A stretch of DNA of 64,000 bases from NCBI GenBank assembly GCA_002839375.1, contig PGXY01000003.1, forward strand, positions 95,863-159,862. Reading direction: 5' to 3'. Made by a program: the position numbers and the translations under genes. Source of the DNA: Spirochaetae bacterium HGW-Spirochaetae-1 (GTDB lineage Bacteria; Spirochaetota; UBA4802; UBA5550). Shown piece after piece: positions 63,285-64,000 of the stretch. The notes beneath the pieces were generated by a model that saw nothing but the letters and a program-made list of their open reading frames with translations, had not been told where the DNA came from and ran no database searches. The number at the start of each line of letters is the position of its first letter. The stretch's first letter is position 1.

Positions 63285-64000
63285 TGGAGACGCTCCCTCT
63301 TTCTCTGTAGTATTCTGGCCGCCCGGTCCAGCTTTTCATTGATGAGCTTTTTTTCCAGATCAACGGGCGGAGCTTCAATGGGAAATTCAACAGGTGTCGT
63401 AAAATACTGCACTTCCGGCACCACGGTTTCCCCCGACAGCAGGGCCTGTATGAGCGACAGGGTGCACTTCGTCGAGGCGTTTGATTCCACCAGGAATATT
63501 TCCAGCTCCCGGGAATCGACGCCCGGCGGCAGGGGCGGCACGCAGGAAGGGCATCCACCCTTGCAGTCACACTCATCTATGATGGTCCTGCACAGGTCCA
63601 GGCAAAGCTCATGCTTCTCGAATATTTTTTCGGCATAGCCGACACCGCCCTCGATGGTGTCGTACAGGTAAAGGGCGCTCTTCCACTGATCGTCCTCTAC
63701 CTCCACGAGAGAAACATCCGTAGAGATATCGGAAACATCGGCCATACATATAAGGGGAGCGGCGTGGCGCAGGATATAGGCCAGGCCGTGGAAAGCTGCG
63801 CCTACCATTCGTTTGTCTACGGCCTCCAGTGCCCCGGTCCATTTCTTCGGCGCCATGAGGCTAAAGCCCGTTGTATCGTATTCAAAAGCCGCCAGGGTGA
63901 TGGGGCCGTACCCGATATTCTCGTAACTGCGCTCCCGGATCTTTTTGTAAAGCTTGGGCTGTTTGTTCACATTTATAAAACCGAATTCCATCCTGGCGCC
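63281..64000 (-). CDS. mrfA: MrfA-like (YprA) DEAD/DEAH helicase, C-terminal part
   Basis: The frame is open through the right edge, so the helicase motor itself lies outside. The visible ~239 residues are the DUF1998 region, with zinc-binding CDCKGGCPSC preceded by HELCLDLC, and GGVGYAEKIF. Overlap with the YprB-like gene and the domain content identify it as MrfA (YprA). Its ending RILQRKRERLH is basic. Confidence 0.85.
   Translation of the reverse strand, partial: GARMEFGFINVNKQPKLYKKIRERSYENIGYGPITLAAFEYDTTGFSLMAPKKWTGALEAVDKRMVGAAFHGLAYILRHAAPLICMADVSDISTDVSLVEVEDDQWKSALYLYDTIEGGVGYAEKIFEKHELCLDLCRTIIDECDCKGGCPSCVPPLPPGVDSRELEIFLVESNASTKCTLSLIQALLSGETVVPEVQYFTTPVEFPIEAPPVDLEKKLINEKLDRAARILQRKRERLH

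Overview
The window is chromosomal DNA from a free-living, diderm, heterotrophic bacterium. Evidence for the diderm envelope is several lipobox lipoproteins, a signal-peptide protein ending in a beta-barrel-like Phe, and an RND pump. There is no rRNA, tRNA or single-copy marker, so taxonomy is inference: 7TM-SpoIIE phosphatases, lipoproteins of unknown fold, CheD, CaiB-type enzymes and ETF-linked oxidation would suit a spirochaete (Leptospirales-like), with Desulfobacterota as the alternative. Base composition is moderate; about 38.2-44.3 kb looks clearly more AT-rich by eye. I saw no phage, transposase, CRISPR array or stable RNA gene.

Layout. 0-5 kb: the 5' end of a lipoprotein/7TM sensor gene leaving the left edge, then a divergent ADP-forming acyl-CoA synthetase, a lipoprotein and a membrane protein. 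4.8-7.7 kb: a three-gene operon of a class III aminotransferase and two class II aldolase paralogues, one with an altered metal site. 8.0-8.5 kb: an Arg-Arg pentad repeat protein with a 36-residue super-period. 8.5-13.9 kb: flavoprotein reductases, a DUF885 protein, a TetR regulator and an NrfD-like membrane protein preceded by two near-identical 16-bp palindromes. 14-18 kb: a small Cys/His protein, a 7TM-PP2C phosphatase and a secreted carboxylesterase. 18-22 kb: a potABCD polyamine uptake operon. 22-27.4 kb: a hybrid histidine kinase, an HD-GYP response regulator and a REC-STAS-like regulator. 27.5-28.6 kb: a LamG lipoprotein.

28.7-38.2 kb: an electron-transfer operon on the minus strand encoding a small unknown protein, a GlcD-like FAD oxidase, a GlcF/HdrD-like CCG iron-sulfur protein, a second FAD oxidase, EtfA, EtfB, a FixC-like ETF:quinone oxidoreductase, a FixX-like ferredoxin and an exported START-domain protein. 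This reads as a complete route from an unknown, possibly hydrophobic, substrate to quinone. Upstream lie two copies of a 16-bp sequence around a promoter, then a gene for two full TetR repressors fused in one chain. Beyond it is a 1304-residue lipoprotein gene with a GACCGGTC-type palindrome in its promoter region. This 28.7-44.3 kb block is the best candidate here for an undescribed system.

44.4-51.4 kb: two small proteins, an AMACR-like CaiB/BaiF enzyme, a beta-barrel-like protein, a YhdH/AcuI-type reductase, and a response regulator, CheD and exported-protein run. 51.4-60.1 kb: an M48 protease, a DUF2339 giant membrane protein, a small protein and an RND permease with no partner genes nearby. 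60.2-64 kb: repeat sequences, dinB, a DUF559 nuclease, three tandem 29-bp GC-rich repeats, a GxxExxY protein that has lost its signature Glu residues, and mrfB-mrfA (mrfA runs off the right edge).
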